33,466 bases of DNA. Origin: Paraburkholderia podalyriae (lineage in GTDB: Bacteria; Pseudomonadota; Gammaproteobacteria; Burkholderiales; Burkholderiaceae). Positions 24,099-31,817 of this stretch are shown here, in pieces. The DNA lies in assembly GCF_014397785.1 (NCBI RefSeq), contig NZ_VZQQ01000063.1:1-33466 (forward strand), in the 5' to 3' direction. Each line of letters opens with the position of its first letter. The stretch's first letter is position 1. The translations under genes were made by a program, and so were the position numbers. The notes under the pieces were generated by a model that was not told where the DNA came from, did not search any database, and was given only the letters and a program-made list of their open reading frames with translations.

Positions 24099-24895
24099 CG
24101 ATCCCTCACAGCAGAGAGAAATTGGCGCACCCGGTCGTGGGTGGGATTGCGCATCACGTCTTTGCTGGCCCCCTCCTCGAGAATTCCACCGTCGGCCATC
24201 ACGATGACGCGATCAGAGACGTTCTCAGCGAATCGCATCTCATGAGTCACAACCATCATCGTCATACCCTCATCCGCGAGTTCCCGCATTACTGCGAGCA
24301 CTTCCAGCCCCACTTCGGGATCGAGCGCTGAGGTCGGTTCGTCGAACAGCATGATCTTTGGATCGAGCGCGAGGGCGCGGGATATTGCAATGCGCTGCTG
24401 CTGCCCGCCCGAACATCGCGACGGATACTGGCTAGCCTTGCTTGCCAGACCGACACGCGTCAGGAGTTGGATCGAACGCTCATCTGCCTCGTTCTTAGTA
24501 CGACCCAACACCCGTTGCTGCGCGAGGCTGACGTTCTGAAGGACCGTCAGATGCGGAAACAGGTTGAACGACTGGAAAACCATCCCCAGTGCTCGCCGGA
24601 AGTGATTCAGTGCCGACCGGCTCGGCTTCTCGTCGGCCTTGATCGTCACCCCGTCGACAGTCACGCTGCCGGCAGTCGGCGGCTCAAGCTGGTTAATGCA
24701 ACGCAGCAAGGTGCTCTTGCCAGACCCGCTCGGCCCGATCACGGCTACGACCTCTCCTGCCGACATGCTCAGATTTACGCCGCCAAGCACCTTGTGTTCG
24801 CCAAAGGATTTGTCGATTGCATCTAGCTGCAACAGGGGACTTGCCCCACTGGACTTTGTTGTCTGCTTCATACCCACTGCCGAGAGATCAGTCAT
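24095..24895 (-). CDS. Amino-acid-type ABC transporter ATP-binding protein
   Basis: A 266-residue ATPase of the GlnQ/HisP class. Walker A GPSGSGKS (54-61), Q-loop FQSFNLFPHLTV, signature CSGGQQQR (Cys where most family members have Leu), Walker B IMLFDEPTSALDPE and the switch His in VVTHEMRFAENVSD. The start is uncertain: ATG 24895 is chosen, and ATG 24871, 24901 and 24904 are in frame; none has a strong ribosome site. First gene of the long operon, about 150 bases downstream of operator f. It energises import by the two following permeases and probably serves both binding proteins of the window. Confidence 0.94.
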   Translation of the reverse strand: MTDLSAVGMKQTTKSSGASPLLQLDAIDKSFGEHKVLGGVNLSMSAGEVVAVIGPSGSGKSTLLRCINQLEPPTAGSVTVDGVTIKADEKPSRSALNHFRRALGMVFQSFNLFPHLTVLQNVSLAQQRVLGRTKNEADERSIQLLTRVGLASKASQYPSRCSGGQQQRIAISRALALDPKIMLFDEPTSALDPEVGLEVLAVMRELADEGMTMMVVTHEMRFAENVSDRVIVMADGGILEEGASKDVMRNPTHDRVRQFLSAVRDR

Positions 24896-25043
24896 GGTCA
24901 TCATTTGCGTGTCGATTGCGCATCGCGAGCGTGGCAATACCCTCCTGGCACCGATCACGCTCACGTCCGGAGAACCCCTCCGGATCACGAGCACAATTTA
25001 CGGCGTACCTACGATCTTTTAAATACTCACAAACCATTAAATT

Positions 25044-25083
25044 CGACCGATGAGTCAGTATGCCTGAATCCTGGCCACGTCAA
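25044..25083 (-). promoter_or_regulatory. Promoter of the ABC transporter/ligase operon with operator (site f)
   Basis: The plus-strand operator is CGACCGATGAGTCAGTATGC (25044-25063). The minus strand has CATACT (25057-25062) as -10, 15 bp from TTGACG (25078-25083). The right half GAGTCAGTATGC matches 11 of 12 bases of site a. Confidence 0.68.
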
Positions 25084-25285
25084 AAAAGTTTTTTCCGTCG
25101 TTCGGGTCAGTCATTTGATTCACGTTTACCCGAAGTTTTCGGGGGTGTTGGGAGATGACTTAACCACGCCTTCCTGTTGTCTTCGACCACTCGCCACTAG
25201 TCGGCGCGCTTTGTGCCCGCGATGGATGCCTACAGACACGAGTGTGGTTCGGAGAAGCGAAGGATCGCCGATGCGCTTGCGGCTG

Positions 25286-25327
25286 TTGCTGGGCGATTTT
25301 TGATTGTCTATACTTAGTGGTCAGTTT
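25286..25327 (+). promoter_or_regulatory. Promoter of the RidA-frmA-gfa operon with operator (site d)
   Basis: TTGCTG (25286-25291), a 17-bp spacer and TATACT (25309-25314) form a good sigma-70 promoter. The operator (CTATACTTAGTGGTCAGTTT, 25308-25327) overlaps the -10 and the start region. It is site c in reverse complement, with one difference over 24 bases. Confidence 0.78.
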
Positions 25328-25355
25328 TTTAACCCAATAAGTACAGGACACGAAT

Positions 25356-25760
25356 ATGCTCACTCCAGTCAACCCGCCAGCTGGCGGATTCCCGGGTGTC
25401 TCGCTTGGCATGCGAATCTCCGGCGGAGACCTTCTCATTCTCAGCGGGCACGTTGGCACCTTGCCGAACGGGGAGCTCGCTGAGGGATTTGAAGCACAAT
25501 TGCGGGCGACCTACGAAAACATCAAAGCTACCCTGCATGCGGCCGGCGCCGGATTCGAAGCGGTTGCTCGGCTCACGCATTACGTGGTTGATTTCGATCC
25601 ATCCATGCTGGCGATTCTGCGCTCGGTACGCTCCGAGTACATCAACAACGACGCACCGCCATCGGCCGCACTCATTCCGCTTGTGAAGCTTTATGACAAG
25701 GCGGTGCTGCTCGAAGTCGATGGTTTTGCCGTCCTGCCCGAAAGACGGCGTATCGACTGA
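25356..25760 (+). CDS. RidA/YjgF-family protein lacking the usual catalytic arginine
   Basis: A 134-residue YjgF/YER057c/UK114 protein. The family core ILSGHVGTLPNGELAEGFEAQLRATYENIKATLHAAGAGFEAVARLTHYVVD is clear, as is the C-terminal EVDGFAVLP. Where RidA has the imine-binding Arg in PARSAVEV, this protein reads PPSAALIPL, with Ala in place of Arg. It therefore probably belongs to one of the Rid subgroups without deaminase activity on 2-aminoacrylate. AGGA lies 8 bases before ATG 25356. It is the first gene of the formaldehyde operon under operator d. A role in hydrolysing or tolerating a reactive enamine/imine, or an iminium formed by demethylation, is inference. Confidence 0.88.
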   Translation: MLTPVNPPAGGFPGVSLGMRISGGDLLILSGHVGTLPNGELAEGFEAQLRATYENIKATLHAAGAGFEAVARLTHYVVDFDPSMLAILRSVRSEYINNDAPPSAALIPLVKLYDKAVLLEVDGFAVLPERRRID

Positions 25761-25824
25761 TGATGGACGCAGCAGGTCCAGCTGCGTCCGCCACCCCGAT
25801 CACATTTCATCCGGATCGAATCAC

Positions 25825-26934
25825 ATGAAATCACGTGCCGCAGTTGCATTTGCACCGGGACAATCGTTGCAGATCGTCGAAATTGATGTCGAACCTCCAC
25901 GCAAGGGCGAAGTCCTCGTCAGAATCACCCATACCGGCGTCTGTCACACCGACGCCTTCACGCTCTCGGGCGACGATCCGGAAGGTCTCTTTCCGGTAGT
26001 ACTCGGACATGAGGGAGCGGGCGTCGTTGTTGAAATCGGCGAAGGTGTGACGAGTGTCAAGCCAGGCGATCACGTGATTCCGCTCTACACCGCCGAATGC
26101 GGCGAATGCCTCTTCTGCAAGAGTGGAAAGACTAATCTCTGCGTCGCGGTTCGCGACACGCAGGGAAAGGGCGTGATGCCCGACGGCACGACGCGGTTCA
26201 GCTATAACGGCCAACCCATCTACCACTACATGGGCTGTTCGACATTTTCCGAGTACACCGTCGTTGCGCAAGTATCGCTGGCCAGGATTAGCCCAGATGC
26301 AAACCCGGAACACGTCTGCCTTTTGGGGTGCGGCGTGACCACGGGTCTCGGCGCCGTAAAAAACACAGCGAAGGTGCAAGAGGGCGACACGGTCGCAGTG
26401 TTCGGTCTCGGCGGCATCGGCCTTGCCGTAATCCAAGGCGCAAAATTGGCGAAGGCTTCCCGTATTCTCGCCATCGATACCAACCCAAGTAAGTTCGAAC
26501 TTGCGCGCACTTTCGGAGCTACTGACTTCCTGAACCCGAATGACTTCGGCAAGCCGATCCAACAGGTGATCGTCGATCTGACCGGATGGGGCGTTGATCA
26601 CAGCTTCGAATGCATTGGCAACACAAACGTCATGCGCGCGGCACTCGAAAGTGCGCATCGCGGCTGGGGGCAATCTATCGTCATCGGCGTCGCCGGTGCC
26701 GGGCAGGAGATATCGACGCGGCCGTTCCAACTGGTCACCGGCCGGCGCTGGTTAGGAACCGCGTTTGGCGGCGTCAAGGGTCGATCTGAACTGCCGGGGA
26801 TGGTCGAGGATGCGATGACCGGCAAGATCAATCTCGGGCCGTTCGTCACGCATCCCAAGCCTCTTCCGGAGATAAACGAGGCGTTCGACCTGATGCACGA
26901 AGGAAAGTCAATTCGCACAGTGATTCATTACTGA
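25825..26934 (+). CDS. frmA: S-(hydroxymethyl)glutathione dehydrogenase (class III alcohol dehydrogenase)
   Basis: A 369-residue zinc-dependent dehydrogenase that oxidises the glutathione adduct of formaldehyde to S-formylglutathione with NAD. The start at ATG 25825 (MKSRAAVAFAPGQSLQIVEI) matches the family; a longer in-frame start overlaps RidA and is rejected. Catalytic-zinc region GVCHTDAFTLSG with LGHEGAG, structural-zinc cysteines in CGECLFCKSGKTNLC, the class III block GCSTFSEYTVV and LLGCGVTTGLGAV, nucleotide motif GLGGIGLAVIQGA and IDTNPSKF (NAD-type). It lies 64 bases after RidA and 20 before gfa, in one operon, so formaldehyde is expected when the regulon is induced. Confidence 0.95.
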   Translation: MKSRAAVAFAPGQSLQIVEIDVEPPRKGEVLVRITHTGVCHTDAFTLSGDDPEGLFPVVLGHEGAGVVVEIGEGVTSVKPGDHVIPLYTAECGECLFCKSGKTNLCVAVRDTQGKGVMPDGTTRFSYNGQPIYHYMGCSTFSEYTVVAQVSLARISPDANPEHVCLLGCGVTTGLGAVKNTAKVQEGDTVAVFGLGGIGLAVIQGAKLAKASRILAIDTNPSKFELARTFGATDFLNPNDFGKPIQQVIVDLTGWGVDHSFECIGNTNVMRAALESAHRGWGQSIVIGVAGAGQEISTRPFQLVTGRRWLGTAFGGVKGRSELPGMVEDAMTGKINLGPFVTHPKPLPEINEAFDLMHEGKSIRTVIHY

Positions 26935-26954
26935 ACCCGTAGAGCAGCTAGGAC

Positions 26955-27530
26955 ATGACCGTAGCAATCCACCCAACAGTCGACAAAGGTATCCAGAAAG
27001 GCGCGGAAAGTTTCGCAGGCGGCAAGTTGCGTTGCCTGTGCGTTCAGGATCCCGTTGAAGTCCAGATCGACTCCCAAGTCGTTTTCAATCATGCCTGCGG
27101 CTGCACCAAATGCTGGAAACCGGACGGTGAAGTTTTCTCGGTGGTTGGTGTTGTCCCACGCGACAAGGTTCACGTCACCGCTCGTAAGGAAAAACTCAAG
27201 ACTGTTGATGAGCAGGCTCTGATCCGGCGGCACGCGTGATCCAGCTGCGGTGCACACCTCTTTGGCCGAATCGAAAACAAGGAGCATGCCTTTTTTGGTC
27301 TCGACTTTGTACATACCGAACTTTCTCCCGACAGCGGCTCGGAAGGTCCCGGTTTCGCGGCTTTCGTATCTTCCGTGATCGAAAGCGGAACGCCGCCGTC
27401 CGCGATGGCCGAGATCCGCGACACTCTTCGCAGTAACGGACTGGAGCCCTACGACTGCCTCAGTCCTGCATTGATGGACATCCTCGCCGCGCATGCAGCG
27501 AAGGCGAAAGGCACTTACCGAGAGGCTTGA
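26955..27530 (+). pseudogene. gfa: gfa, glutathione-dependent formaldehyde-activating enzyme, with in-frame TGA at codon 95
   Basis: The reading frame from ATG 26955 to TGA 27528-27530 is 192 codons and stays in register throughout, the usual Gfa length (about 190). It is broken only by TGA at 27237-27239. Family features before the stop: IHPTVDKGI, FAGGKLRCLCV (C27, C29) and NHACGCTKCWKP (C48, C50, C53). After it: SSCGAHLFGRIENKEHAFFG, then LDFVHTELS, FAAFVSSVIESG and LEPYDCLSPALMDILAAH. Codon 95 is the first Cys of the C-x2-C pair (TGC to TGA, one base), which with C27, C29 and C98 makes the structural zinc site of the family. Options are a nonsense mutation, a base error or, less likely, recoding. 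The intact enzyme joins formaldehyde to glutathione for FrmA. Confidence 0.85.
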
Positions 27531-27608
27531 CCCATGGAACGTATTGAGCGGCACAGCCACGATGGTACTCAAGAGGTTTGGAAACACACCTCGATCACTC
27601 TGAATTGT
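27531..27608. other. Junction between gfa and the truncated pntA
   Basis: After the gfa stop codon some 78 bases carry no recognisable gene before the broken end of the pntA remnant. This is probably the recombination joint; I see no terminator for the gfa operon. Confidence 0.4.
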
Positions 27609-27860
27609 GAGATCTTCGCTGCTCGGGGGGCGCACCTTGAAAACGATGTCACTGCGGGCCCGGAGTTCGGCGGCCGTTGCCACGACCTCGGCACCCGCCG
27701 CACCGTAATCACCATCGCCAAAGTTCGCACCTGCGCCGGCGCCGCTTTGCACAGCAACCGGGAACCCAAGCTTGATCAGTTTCTCGACCACTTCGGGCAC
27801 GGTTGCTACACGTCGCTCCCCAGTGGCTGTCTCCAGAGGAATTCCAATCAGTAATGTCAT
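27609..27860 (-). pseudogene. pntA: pntA, NAD(P) transhydrogenase alpha subunit, N-terminal remnant
   Basis: From ATG 27860 about 84 residues read as the N-terminus of the transhydrogenase alpha subunit: LLIGIPLETATGERRVATVP, then EVVEKLIKLGFPVAVQSGAG, AAGAEVV and DIVFKVRPPSSEDL. The homology stops there, whereas the real domain is several times longer. The frame runs on antisense through gfa without further likeness. No pntB is present. This is a 3'-truncated fragment left by an insertion or rearrangement and is probably not functional. Confidence 0.72.
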
Positions 27861-27912
27861 ATTGTCAATTGATGGTAGTGGCCGTCGCAAGGAACTCGGG
27901 CCTGCACTTCAG

Positions 27913-28185
27913 GGTTTTGTCGCAGTAAGGAGCACCGCGCGAACAATGTCGATATGTCACGTACTGCTTATATTGTGAGGTCTTAAAAGCGATCAGCGAC
28001 GGACCGACGGGCTCCGCTCGCGCACGTCATCTTTCCTTTGGCTATCATATGCATTGACTTCAATCCCGCCCAGAATACAAGCGCTTCAGCACCCGGGCTA
28101 TCGCCTAACTCAACGTCTTCATTGAGTTTTCAGTCGTGCATCTTGTTCCGCACATGATAGCGAATCGCCTTACTGCGACAGAACC
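27913..28185 (-). mobile_element. Internally deleted IS6-family-like element
   Basis: Two 18-base inverted repeats, GGTTTTGTCGCAGTAAGG (27913-27930) and the reverse complement of GGTTCTGTCGCAGTAAGG (28168-28185), differ at one base and enclose 237 bases. GGTTCTGTCGCA-type ends resemble IS6-family ends. The minus strand inside reads FWAGLKSMHMIAKGKM and SVADRF, like the C-terminus of an IS6-type transposase (MHMIxKGQM...SxAxQFYxL), after an early stop. The middle of the transposase gene is gone. No 8-bp target duplication is visible in the flanks. It would be immobile by itself. Confidence 0.5.
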
Positions 28186-28249
28186 TTCTAACTTGCCTCG
28201 GAATACTCGTGATCTGCTGGTTGCATTGGGGTGATTGCGGTTTCTTGGT

Positions 28250-28765
28250 TTATGGGTAGAGAGTTCCGGATATAGCCGTTTTTTCAACCGTTCGAACGTC
28301 GCGCGCAATCAGCATCACCAGTGTCTCGGCGATCAGTGCCGGCTTGTCTTCACCTTCGATCTGCAATTCGTTGGCGATCTTCAGAATGACGCGGCCCCTG
28401 GATTTTCTTTCGATCTCCAGCAACACTAGCTGGCTACGCACCCGCACGCCGGCTTTCACCGGCGCGACGAAGCGCACTTTGTCCAGCCCGTAGTTCAGGC
28501 CCGCCGCTGCGTCTGCGGGAATCATCCCGATGTCGATCGCCAGCGCCGCCAGCAGCGACAGCGTCAAGTAGCCGTGCGCGATCGTGCCGCCGTAAGGGCT
28601 CTCGCGTGACGCGCGTTCGACGTCCACATGAATCCACTGCTTGTCGCCGGTGCAGTCGGCGAACGCATCGATGCGCGCCTGATCGACGACGACCCAATCT
28701 GATACCCCCAATTCACGACCGACGAAGTCGTCGAGCGTAGCCATGCTGTATTCAATGATGCTCAT
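28250..28765 (-). CDS. MaoC-family dehydratase (enoyl-CoA hydratase-like), second
   Basis: A 171-residue hotdog-fold protein starting at ATG 28765 (MSIIEYSMATLDDFVGRELG), with GGGAG 8 bases upstream; a longer frame upstream is antisense to neighbouring coding sequence and is not used. The catalytic signature FADCTGDKQWIHVD carries the Asp-His pair, followed by GGTIAHGYLTLSLLAAL and GLDKVRFVAPVKAGVRVR. It belongs to the NodN/MaoC hydratase group and is unlike the shorter MaoC at 21318. The C-terminal 15 or so residues after LIARD look like read-through past the usual end. It lies just after the ruined ETF-QO, in the same direction as etfBA and thiolase, so it was probably part of a second beta-oxidation operon. 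Confidence 0.85.
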   Translation of the reverse strand: MSIIEYSMATLDDFVGRELGVSDWVVVDQARIDAFADCTGDKQWIHVDVERASRESPYGGTIAHGYLTLSLLAALAIDIGMIPADAAAGLNYGLDKVRFVAPVKAGVRVRSQLVLLEIERKSRGRVILKIANELQIEGEDKPALIAETLVMLIARDVRTVEKTAISGTLYP

Positions 28766-28812
28766 GCTGATGTCTCCCTCTGTTGATCGGTCGATGCAAG
28801 CCGGCCCGCCAT

Positions 28813-29505
28813 TCACATGTTCGGATAGCTCGAACCGCCGCTGCCTTCCGGCGTGACCCACACGACGTTCTGCGTCGGGTCTTTCACGTCGCAGGTCTTG
28901 CAGTGCACGCAGTTCTGCGCGTTGACGATGAGCCGGTGGGCGAGGTCCACGCTTTTGACGAACTCATAGACGCCCGCCGGGCAATTCGACTTTCCGGTCC
29001 AGCGTATTTCGCGAGCTTGACACTCACCGGGACAGTGCGTCTTTGAGCGCCAAGTGCGCCGGCTGATTCTCCTCATGTTCGTGTTCGCACTAAAGACGGA
29101 CGAGAGCCGGTCGGACGTCAGCTTGCAATCGGGTTCGAATAAGCGATCGGCAAGCAGCGGGCCGCAGCGTCTCGTGCTCCGCGTGGCGATGGCTCAGCAT
29201 CCACGGCACGCGGCCGCCAAAGAGCTTCTGCTCAGCCCGACCATCGGCGTGCCGACATAGAGCCCCTTGCTCATCCACTGCTTGAAGTTGCGCGTCTTGT
29301 GCAACTCTTAGTGCAGTCACGAGCGCTTGAACGGTTCAGGGTAAGCGCTCAGTTCGTTGCGCACGCGGCCGCACCGGATAGCATCGAATGCGGCGTCCGC
29401 GGCGAGCGTGCCGGACTTGATCGCGCCGTAACTGACCTTGATCCGCGATGCGTTCAGAAATCCCGCGTTGTCGCCGATGGGCAAGCCTCTGCCTAGCGAC
29501 GGGTT
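28813..29505 (-). pseudogene. ETF-QO, truncated and frameshifted second copy
   Basis: Three pieces of ETF-QO lie in order on the minus strand but in different frames. First, about 29505-29317, LPIGDNAGFLNASRIKVSYG to SAYPEPFKRS and then a premature stop. Second, about 29320-29090, a stretch matching the WMSKGLYLGTLMVG-to-QCTPI region only if the frame is moved. Third, 29076-28813, CPAGVYEF, NAQNCVHCKTCDVKDPTQNV and the normal end SYPNM. The first 330 or so residues, including the main FAD motif, are missing. The intact copy is at 5901-7562. It follows etfA copy 2, mirroring the gene order of the intact cluster. Confidence 0.9.
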
Positions 29506-30113
29506 ACCGGGCGCGTTGTGAGTTAGCCCGGGGCAACAAGTCACGCCGTCGCGTTGAATCGGTGCGCCGAATCCAGCTGTGCAGGAATGCAGTGTCCGGG
29601 TGACACGACGGAGGCGTGACACGATCTAAGTCCATCACGTATGGTCAATAGAAGGAAAGTTTGAGTCCATCCAGTCGTATTGGCTCCGGGACGCCCATGC
29701 CCAACTTGAAAAGGTGTGGACGCGAAGGTTCCGAGCAGTTGTGAGATTGACCTGGACACGGCTGGCATCCGTTTTGTCCACGTCTCCAAACACTCTCAAT
29801 TCATTCCGAACATCCATCACGGTTCACGCTCCTGAGTATTGAAAAAAACTTTCCCATTGAGCGACTGAAGAGCTAGCAACTCATTGATCCGCTTTTTCGA
29901 CCGACTCAATCCGCAAGGGGATCCGCCAAGCAGACGATTAAGCATGAAGACGCCGGCGCTCTCGGTCGGATGGGACCACTGGCGCCGTCAGGCGATCCAG
30001 ACTTCCAATGGGAAGTTGAAGGTTCGAAAATTGGCGTTTTGATCTCTCTCTCTCTCTGAAGCGATCAGCTCCTGCGCCTTTTGCACTTTCTTTGTCCACG
30101 TTGCGTCAGGCGC
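29506..30113. other. Gap upstream of the ETF-QO remnant
   Basis: About 600 bases between etfA copy 2 and the ETF-QO remnant. A minus-strand frame from GTG 29820 or ATG 29817 has a good AGGAG site and codes for about 60 residues (VRNELRVFGDVDKTDASRVQ at its start), but I recognise no family, and other frames take over afterwards. It could be the broken head of a gene. A short TC dinucleotide tract lies at 30043-30057. Confidence 0.35.
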
Positions 30114-31046
30114 CTAGATGCCTTCGACGAGTTCCGGAACGATCGCAAACAGGTCGCCAACGAGGCCATAGTCGGCCACACTGAAGATCGGCGCCTCATC
30201 GTCCTTGTTAATCGCGACGATGACCTTGGAGTCCTTCATGCCAGCGAGATGCTGGATGGCACCCGAAATGCCCACTGCGATGTAGAGCTGTGGCGCAACG
30301 ATCTTGCCGGTTTGGCCGACCTGAAAGTCGTTCGGGACGTAACCCGCATCGACTGCGGCGCGCGAGGCGCCAAGTGCGGCGTTGAGCTTGTCGGCGAGCG
30401 GCTCGAGAATCTTCGTGTAGTTCTCGCTACTGCCTAGACCCCGTCCACCCGAGACGATGATCTTTGCGCTCGTCAGTTCCGGACGATCGAGCTTTGTGAC
30501 GTCGCGGCTCACGAACTGCGAAAGACCACTGGCTGGTGCGGCTTCGACCTTCTCGACCGCTGCGCTGCCGCCTTCGGCCGCGACGGCATCGAACGCCGTT
30601 GTGCGGACGGTGATGACCTTGATCGGGTCTTGCGACTGCACCGTCGCGATGGCGTTGCCTGCATAGATCGGACGCTCGAATATGTCGGCACTATCGACAG
30701 CGGTGATGTCGCTGATCTGCGCGACATCGAGCTTTGCGGCAATACGCGGTGCAATGTTCTTACCGTAAGCCGTGGCCGGCGCAAGGATGTGCGAGTAATC
30801 TTTTGCGATGTTCAGCACGGTGCCTTCGACGTTTTCCGCGAGACCTTCCGCAAGTTGCGGCGCATCTGCAAGCAGCACCTTGCCGACGCCTACGATCTTC
30901 GCCGCCGCAACAGCCGCAGCGTGTACGTTGTGACCCGCGACCAGCACGTGAATATCCCCGCCGATTTTCTGTGCCGCAGCGATTGTGTGAAGCGTCGCGG
31001 CCTTGATCGACGCGTTGTCGTGTTCTGCAATTACCAGATTCGTCAT
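30114..31046 (-). CDS. etfA: Electron transfer flavoprotein alpha subunit (copy 2)
   Basis: A 310-residue ETF alpha subunit, intact, with the same blocks as copy 1: MTNLVIAEHDNASIKAATLH, VSGGRGLGSSENY and QVGQTGKIVAPQLYIAVGIS, and ending in FSVADYGLVGDLFAIVPELVE. GGAG lies 9 bases before ATG 31046. It is separated from etfB copy 2 by 21 bases. It differs from copy 1 mainly at surface positions, so both are likely functional. It would pair with etfB copy 2 and deliver electrons to the ETF-QO at 5901-7562, since its own ETF-QO is destroyed. Confidence 0.97.
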   Translation of the reverse strand: MTNLVIAEHDNASIKAATLHTIAAAQKIGGDIHVLVAGHNVHAAAVAAAKIVGVGKVLLADAPQLAEGLAENVEGTVLNIAKDYSHILAPATAYGKNIAPRIAAKLDVAQISDITAVDSADIFERPIYAGNAIATVQSQDPIKVITVRTTAFDAVAAEGGSAAVEKVEAAPASGLSQFVSRDVTKLDRPELTSAKIIVSGGRGLGSSENYTKILEPLADKLNAALGASRAAVDAGYVPNDFQVGQTGKIVAPQLYIAVGISGAIQHLAGMKDSKVIVAINKDDEAPIFSVADYGLVGDLFAIVPELVEGI

Positions 31047-31067
31047 TTGCTCTGTCTCCGCTTCTAC

Positions 31068-31817
31068 TTAGAGTACCTTCGCTTCGGTCTTCAGTTTCTC
31101 GACCAGCGTTTTTACATCCGGCACCTTCACCCCGGCGGAACGCTTCGGCGGCTCGGCGACTTTCAGCGTTTTAAGGCGCGGCGCGACATCGACGCCGAGA
31201 TCTGCGGGTTTGATCGTTTCCAGCGGCTTTTTCTTCGCCTTCATGATGTTGGGGAGCGTCACGTAGCGCGGCTCGTTCAGACGCAGATCAGTCGTGATCA
31301 CGGCCGGCAGCTTCAGCGAAAGCGTTTCAGCACCGCCATCTACTTCACGCGAAACATTGGCTCTCCCATCAGCCACAACGACCTTCGATGCGAACGTCGC
31401 TTGCGGCAGATTCGCCAACGCAGCGAGCATCTGACCGGTTTGATTGGAATCGTCGTCGATGGCCTGCTTGCCGAGGATCACGAGTTGCGGCTGCTCCTTT
31501 TCGACTAGCGCCTTCAGGAGCTTCGCCACAACCAGCGGCTGCAACTCTTCATTCGAGTCGATAAGAATTGCGCGGTCCGCGCCGATCGCCAACGCCGTGC
31601 GGAGCGTTTCCTGCGCCTGCGCAACACCTGCCGACACGACGATCACTTCGGTCGCGACGCCGGCTTCCTTCAGGCGCACCGCCTCTTCCACCGCAATTTC
31701 ATCGAACGGATTCATAGACATCTTCACGTTCGATAAATCGACACCCGAGTTGTCCGACTTCACCCGGACCTTCACGTTGTAGTCAATTACACGTTTCACC
31801 GAAACCAGTATTTTCAT
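31068..31817 (-). CDS. etfB: Electron transfer flavoprotein beta subunit (copy 2)
   Basis: A 249-residue ETF beta subunit. ATG 31817 (MKILVSVKRVIDYNVKVRV) is chosen by likeness to the family and the GGGAG site a few bases upstream; the longer frame upstream is unconserved. The loop EPRYVTLPNIMKAKKKPLE is identical to that of copy 1. It lies about 147 bases after the thiolase gene, in the same direction. I see no regulon operator before it. Confidence 0.97.
   Translation of the reverse strand: MKILVSVKRVIDYNVKVRVKSDNSGVDLSNVKMSMNPFDEIAVEEAVRLKEAGVATEVIVVSAGVAQAQETLRTALAIGADRAILIDSNEELQPLVVAKLLKALVEKEQPQLVILGKQAIDDDSNQTGQMLAALANLPQATFASKVVVADGRANVSREVDGGAETLSLKLPAVITTDLRLNEPRYVTLPNIMKAKKKPLETIKPADLGVDVAPRLKTLKVAEPPKRSAGVKVPDVKTLVEKLKTEAKVL

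Noticed and set aside
27237..27280. Selenocysteine insertion at the gfa TGA
   Set aside because: The residue is a structural zinc ligand and the following 45 bases give only short hairpins. Kept as an item to check, not called.
26928..27890. A long minus-strand open frame of about 320 codons opposite gfa
   Set aside because: Only its first 84 residues (from 27860) resemble a protein, PntA. The rest is antisense to gfa, whose family motifs are clear on the plus strand.
30043..30057. TC dinucleotide run as a phase-variation tract
   Set aside because: It is short, lies in a gap with no reading frame or promoter that its length would affect, and is probably neutral.
30630..31508. Long plus-strand open frame over etfA/etfB copy 2
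   Set aside because: It spans two well-conserved opposite genes and their spacer and shows no motif of its own.
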